DNA of 64,000 bases, taken from contig NW_019775430.1 in assembly GCF_001039355.2 (NCBI RefSeq), forward strand, positions 1 to 64,000. The letters are read 5' to 3'. Source of the stretch: Lingula anatina. Taxonomy: Eukaryota > Brachiopoda > Lingulata > Lingulida > Lingulidae. This document shows positions 61,923 to 64,000 of the stretch, in pieces. A program made the position numbers and the translations under genes. The notes beneath the pieces are model-generated. The model did no database searches and was not told where the DNA came from. It was given only the letters and a program-made list of their open reading frames with translations. Every line of letters begins with the position of its first letter. The stretch's first letter is position 1.

Positions 61923-62558
61923 TCACTTTCCACTCCAGCCCAGCTCCTTTAAAGCCCCTCGAAAGGCTTCGTCTAACTTTCCGGGTGCTTGTTCCAACAG
62001 TCTGATAGGCAGCACTATTCCATGGTATCCCATGTTACGCAAATATTGCAACTTCATCTGCTCCCATCCATTGAGTTGTGATCGGTTAATCAAGAAATGC
62101 CTGTAATGGAGAGGCCTCACCGCTATCCGTCTCCAAACAACAGAGGAAGAGGACGGGTGCTCTCTCCTCAGTCGTCCATTTTTGTCTATCAGTGGCGGCA
62201 CTTGCTTCATGTCTATCAAGTTCCCCTTGCAATCCAGACACATTTCCAAGATGACAGTGCGCATGGAGGGCATGGGAAGTGTCCTAATCTTCTCCTTGCC
62301 TACAGCGCCCTCTAAGACATGCAAGAGAAACCTGAAGTCCGTTCTATGGTACATAGTTTTTGTATAATTGACTGCATATTGCACTGCTGGCAGTTTGAAC
62401 ATGCTTGTTGGTATTCTCGCAATGTAATGATCCAAGAAGCCAATGGTCTCAATAGCCCCATAGATTTCCAACAGTTGCATGGCATTCCATATTGACCTCT
62501 TAGTTAAAGTCAGGAACTCAGCCTGCAAAACCTTCTCCGTATCTGGGTCAAACAGCAC
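61923..62558 (-). CDS. FASTK-domain/RAP-like protein, last coding exon
   Basis: Encodes the C-terminal 211 residues, starting VLFDPDTEKV after the acceptor ATGCAG (62559-62564) in phase 0, and ending at TGA 61923-61925. An all-helical region containing LLEIYGAIETIGFLDHYIAR is followed, after a Ser-rich link, by a C-terminal block (AVRPLHYRHFLINRSQLNGW, then MKLQYLRNMGYHGIVLP). Its pattern of Leu-Asn-Gly, Lys, Leu, Gly-Tyr and Val-Leu-Pro resembles the RAP domain that ends FASTK-family proteins (FASTKD1-5, TBRG4). Known members act in mitochondria on RNA processing and stability. I base this on motif pattern only; the exact paralogue is not clear. Confidence 0.65.
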   Translation of the reverse strand: MLFDPDTEKVLQAEFLTLTKRSIWNAMQLLEIYGAIETIGFLDHYIARIPTSMFKLPAVQYAVNYTKTMYHRTDFRFLLHVLEGAVGKEKIRTLPMPSMRTVILEMCLDCKGNLIDMKQVPPLIDKNGRLRREHPSSSSVVWRRIAVRPLHYRHFLINRSQLNGWEQMKLQYLRNMGYHGIVLPIRLLEQAPGKLDEAFRGALKELGWSGK

Positions 62559-63745
62559 CTGCATGGAAGTAACAAACAATTAGCTTCAGAAAATTTAAGT
62601 AGGTAAACTGCAAGTGGGAAATACACAAGGATATTAAGTTAATATAAGGTTTTCCTATATGACTGGTACTGCTCTTGACTGCCCTTAACTCTGTCTCCAT
62701 AGAAAAGACGATGCTAACTATTTAAAAATTCTAAGTCTAAAATATTAGCAATGTCTATACTGTTATAAAACAGAAACATGACAGCAAAGCTGTTTAATGT
62801 ACAGACATAAAGCAGTTCTAAATAAACAACCTAATTATTGTGTAAGTTTTTTGGTAAATTTTGATGCAATATTACATGCTTAATAGCATGATCGCCTTCA
62901 AAGTAACATCAGTATTCAAAATAACTTACTGGCATATGGCTTCAGGCCCATGGACGGGAATTCAAAGCCATACATAGAAGACACTAATGTTTTACAGACT
63001 TTACAAAAGGCATCGGACTGTTCGACATGCTTGACAAATTTTGTCTCGGTAATAAACAACTTCTTGTGCAAATAGTTTTTTTTTCCAATTTTTTTTTAAA
63101 TTTAATTATTTTTTCAAAGTGCATGAAATGCAGCTACATTGTCTATGATTGAAAACAATTATAATAAATACACCTGAAAACATAAAAAGAAAATATTGTT
63201 GTATTTCTATAATTTTGCTTCAGTCTGAGGGCTTTTGTTTTGGTCTGACAAATTTTCAAGTTTGTCAGACAAGGACAAGGGCTTCAGGCACATGATGATT
63301 CAAAGCCACAATTTGGAAGAGCCAACTGGTGATTACTGATGAAAAATTGGTGAAGAAAAATTAAATAACTTCTAAGAAAAATACCTTAATAAAAGCTCCT
63401 ATTTGAACTGGCTGACGTTTATTTTTGTGCCATAATTCACTTGATAAGCAAGTTTGTGAAAAATACCAGTAAGTCATGTAGTCTTTCCAAATATTGCATT
63501 GAAAAGTCCATGGTGACAACAACAGAATCTGATGCAGGTGGCAGCTTTTATGTACAGACAATATATGTGTCTACACATAACATTTCATTTAACTGGACTG
63601 CAACTAATCTATTTTAGGTCAGAGCATCTTCTTTGACTAGACTAATTTATTTGCCAAGAGTGTATTAATACGTCGCTAAAGGGGGAGGGGATACTTTAAA
63701 ATGACAAAGCACTAATTTAAAACTAAAATAATAAAAGGTCAATAC
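62559..63745 (-). other. Intron of the FASTK-like gene
   Basis: Bounded by GTATTG on the donor side (63745) and ATGCAG on the acceptor side; 1187 bases, phase 0. A 66-codon open frame inside (63361-63561) has no recognisable motif and I do not count it as an exon. Confidence 0.65.
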
Positions 63746-64000
63746 CTCCAACAAGCTCTCCGATATCTCATGACTGCCTAAAGCAAATGAGCCCTTAATC
63801 AATTTCAGCAGCTCACTTCCACTTTTTCTTGGCTTCAAGATACATATAAACCTCGGGTCCTGTACCAACTTTGTGATTTTTTTGACACAATGCACATCTG
63901 GGATACAGCCAGACCGCATACTGGCATTCAACATTGGATTCAGCAGCTTTCTGGTCAAGTGGGCTACTCTTTGTGAGTCATGAAAGGCTTCTTCCGCTTT
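63746..64000 (-). CDS. FASTK-domain/RAP-like protein, penultimate exon (partial)
   Basis: Open in frame from the right window edge to GAG before a GTATTG donor: 85 codons. It reads into the downstream exon as ESLLE-VLFDPDTEK without a frame break. The sequence is leucine-rich and helical (HLTRKLLNPMLNAS, ELLKLIKGSFALGSHE), as expected of the helical repeat part of FASTK-family proteins. Start codon, mitochondrial targeting sequence and upstream exons lie outside the window. Confidence 0.6.

Noticed and set aside
1-64000. CRISPR arrays, operons, tRNA or rRNA genes
   Set aside because: No regularly spaced short repeats with unique spacers, and no cloverleaf or rRNA sequence recognised by eye; the tandem repeats present are head-to-tail minisatellites in animal DNA.

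Overview
This is animal nuclear DNA: AT-rich, intron-containing genes with GT..AG splice sites on both strands, abundant microsatellites and MITE-like elements, and no bacterial-style operons. The gene set (a metabotropic glutamate receptor, an SMKR1-like small lysine-rich protein, a BTB/BACK zinc-finger protein and a FASTK/RAP-like protein) fits a bilaterian. The dense non-coding repeats and frequent ACATGTACATGT-type words suggest a marine invertebrate, but the species cannot be fixed from the sequence.

Layout. At 4096-4620 (minus) lies the first coding exon of a metabotropic glutamate receptor; its remaining exons must lie beyond the left edge. From about 4.6 kb to 39 kb I find no supportable gene. 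That stretch holds microsatellites, minisatellites (29 bp x5, 108 bp x4) and several fold-back or MITE-like inverted repeats. From 38999 to about 50015 there is a tandem pair of blocks of about 5.4 and 5.6 kb, with the single ambiguous base of the window (44424, n) exactly between them. Each block carries a complete two-exon gene on the minus strand encoding the same 85-residue SMKR1-like protein. The second copy differs by a 165-bp MITE in the intron, so the first copy preserves the empty target site. Just past the pair is a 639-bp inverted-repeat element with a perfect 8-bp target duplication. At 53516-57663 (plus) is a four-exon gene for a protein of about 930 residues with BTB, BACK, AT-hook-like, acidic and nine C2H2 zinc-finger regions and a Pro/Gln-rich tail. 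At 61923-64000 (minus) are the last two exons of a gene for a protein with a C-terminal RAP-like region of the FASTK-domain family. It converges on the zinc-finger gene and runs off the right edge.

The genes are unrelated in function (neuronal receptor, small basic protein, transcription factor, probable mitochondrial RNA protein), so no pathway cluster is implied. The most informative parts are the duplicated SMKR1 block, which is either a recent tandem duplication or two haplotypes joined by the assembly; a family of three MITEs with 5-bp target duplications; and a partly duplicated zinc-finger coding segment at an exon-intron border. Exon borders were placed by eye from reading frame and splice consensus; no alignment or database search was run.
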